Positions 62,201-64,000 of a DNA stretch of 64,000 nucleotides are shown here, one piece after another. Positions within the stretch are counted from its first letter, which is position 1; every line of letters starts with the position of its first letter. The stretch comes from Fasciolopsis buskii (taxonomy: Eukaryota; Platyhelminthes; Trematoda; Plagiorchiida; Fasciolidae), in contig LUCM01005575.1 in NCBI GenBank assembly GCA_008360955.1, positions 124,001 to 188,000 of the forward strand, written 5' to 3'. Below the pieces are notes generated by a model. That model saw only the letters and a list, made by a program, of their open reading frames with translations. It did not search any database and was not told the origin of the DNA. The translations under genes and the position numbers were made by a program.

Positions 62201-63625
62201 CTCACTCTTTCCAACTACGTTGCCCTTGGAGCCATACAAGTCAGGACACAGATGTCCACTGCAGTCGTCAACAATCCCTCCCTCAAAACCTCGGCAGACG
62301 TCTGGGACGGAATGGTTAGGGAACTCAAATTACCTCGCCATCCGTAGATTCTAAAACTGGCCATTCTACTCCTCTAAATCTCAATTTCCAACCCACCTGA
62401 TACATCGTAAATTTGATGCCAAAATTGATGCCACGGATGTCGACTATGCGTAAGAAGCCACAAAAGGCACCAATCACTAAATAACCGAAAAATGCTAGCC
62501 AGTGTTTAGCACCGGCTTACTGAATAAACCTACTCTCCACAAAACCATAAATCTGCTAAGACGTGGAGCACAGACCCAGCCCCCTAAGTTACACGGTTTC
62601 TATCCCTCATGCTCTCCATCAGTCGCACAATTCGCTGATTATGGGCAAATGTTTAGCTTAATTTTTATTGACCCACCACCTTTCACGCAGTGTCAGGCAC
62701 CATTCCCTCTCGCGAAATCTAGCCCAAATGTCATCTCAATCGGTGCCACCTAACATAAAGCAGAATGAAGTTAAATTCTAAACTGACAGCCGTTCAAACT
62801 AGACAACAGGCTGTCTGGCATCCCGTCCGCCCGCTGACATAATCCCAATACGGAAACAAGTCTCTCGCTCCACGACACCACTGCCGTTCTACAAATATTT
62901 TTCCTTGATTAGTGCCCTTCCTTCCCTGAATGCGTCCCATCTTGCTGTCTACATATAACCTAAGGCGAGATTACCAACATGTCTTCCTTGTTTATTATTG
63001 TTTTTACTTGAATCAGCCATAGAGAGGTCAGTTCGCCTACTAGTTTACTGTTCCATATTACTGGTGCGGTTGCACATGGTAGACACTTTCTTTGACGTGG
63101 AATGCAATAACGTCTTACTAGATTACCTATATCTGCAAATTAACTACTTAACAGTTGTCCTGCTCAAGTCGTCTGCCGGAACATTTACTGTTCCCTTCCA
63201 GTCACTGTTTAACCAGTTGTATCATCCTGCCCTATGCCGAAGCCCCTCGACGTGACTCCTCACTGGCCATCACTGCTAACCTCAGAAATACCCTTGTAGG
63301 CTGACAGCAAAGGCGGGTAAGGCCTCAATGGCTCGCTGGTTACCCTCGTTGGGTCACCCGGTGGCCTGTTTATATCTCGCTCTAACGTTGCAACGTTTTC
63401 ACAAATAAGCGGGGTCAAAAAAGGAATCTGAAACATTCTGAAAACTGATATAGCGAAAAACGGTGATCCTCCCTGATATACTCAGTCAGCGAGGAGTTGA
63501 GTTACACTCACTCACAATAGCATTTTGTAGCAGCAAAGGCTCCTCTGATAAGTTTTACCACCGTTGTTAAATACTCGCTCCTTACTAAATTTAAAAATTT
63601 CCATATTTTCATACTGTCGTCAAAA
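59296..63625. other. Stretch without supported gene
   Basis: Open frames at 60530-60895, 61964-62347 and 62998-63255 (plus) have no recognised domain. No RNA gene or element boundary was identified. Confidence 0.3.
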
Positions 63626-63628
63626 TGT

Positions 63629-64000
63629 CACTTCACAATGATCACTGATACATGGCTCGGTGACCATACTTTGGACAATGCCGTCGCCATTCCAGGCTAT
63701 AAATTCAACAGAAGTAGCTGATAAACCCAGCTCAGGGACGGCCGCCTGCTCTAAGTCAGAAAATCAATGCCAAATAAATTGAGTCAAAATATCGTACTGA
63801 ATATCATCGAAGGTACCGTTTGGGTCAGCGCTGAGATGAGCACCGAAAACCAGCTGGTTGGATATGCCTAAATTCCCTTGTTTCTTTCTAAGAAGGTTTC
63901 GTGATGGTAATTGAAATTCGGAATTATGTTTCTGGCCTACTAGTTTCCAGGCTGGTCTTTGAAGACTTCAGTGCACCCGGCGTATGCTGCTCCAAATTAA
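63629..64000 (+). pseudogene. LINE endonuclease domain, cut by window end
   Basis: The plus-strand frame reads ITDTWLGDHTLDNAVAIPGY (63640-63700), the endonuclease block 'ITETWL.....D..V.I.GY' with the catalytic Glu changed to Asp. After two stops it continues to EGTVWVSAEMS and LVGYA (near 63805-63870), the 'ES.W......LVG..YR' region. It ends near 63950-63999 with RLVFEDFSAPGVCCSKL, matching 'LVFGDFNAP.I.W'. It is a jockey/CR1-type APE-like endonuclease whose RT would lie beyond the window. In-frame stops and the changed DFN block suggest an inactive copy. Confidence 0.75.

Overview
This window is gene-poor, repeat-rich eukaryotic nuclear DNA, most likely from a parasitic flatworm and probably a digenean trematode. 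There are no long operon-like coding runs. The only convincing cellular gene is a single exon bounded by a splice acceptor. Almost everything else that can be recognised is decayed retroelement: RTE-like, CR1-like and jockey-like LINEs, Penelope-like elements and tRNA-derived SINEs. The trematode assignment is inferred from recalled resemblance of the LINE translations to elements abundant in fluke genomes. It was not confirmed by a search, and no species is claimed.

Layout. 1-5.3 kb: two decayed jockey-like LINE reverse transcriptase (RT) remnants on the minus strand, with a small inverted-repeat element at 2.5-2.7 kb between them. 5.3-22.5 kb: mostly unassignable sequence, with a 197-bp inverted-repeat element at 16.8 kb, a weak two-exon candidate at 18.2-18.4 kb and a dispersed 15-base motif. 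22.6-23.0 kb: a dead Penelope-like RT remnant. 29.4-30.85 kb: an (AT)n tract and a Penelope-like 3' half (RT motif plus GIY-YIG endonuclease) enclosed by ~85-bp inverted repeats. 31.7-34.2 kb: tRNA-like SINE sequence and an RTE-like RT fragment interrupted by a SINE just before its catalytic motif.

38.0-39.4 kb (minus): the last or a late exon of a PPP1R15-type (GADD34/CReP-like) regulatory subunit of protein phosphatase 1. It carries the PP1-docking and ARDR-helix signature needed to dephosphorylate eIF2-alpha and end the integrated stress response. 40.5-44.8 kb (minus): a near full-length RTE-like LINE (endonuclease, RT, C-terminal domain) with a two-copy 126-bp tandem repeat at its 3' side. 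44.9-45.65 kb (plus): the 3' half of a different LINE. 47.5-50.4 kb (minus): a CR1-like LINE carrying a SINE in the opposite orientation.

50.4-63.5 kb is a mosaic of decayed, probably LINE-derived pieces, including a ~300-bp repeat present at 52.8 and 59.0 kb. The window ends inside the endonuclease domain of another plus-strand LINE.

The retroelement proteins all carry stops and frameshifts, so none appears able to make intact protein from this window. I found no CRISPR array, rRNA, functional tRNA or convincing new multi-gene system. The most interesting items are the PPP1R15 homologue and the shared termini linking a Penelope-like element to a short non-autonomous relative.
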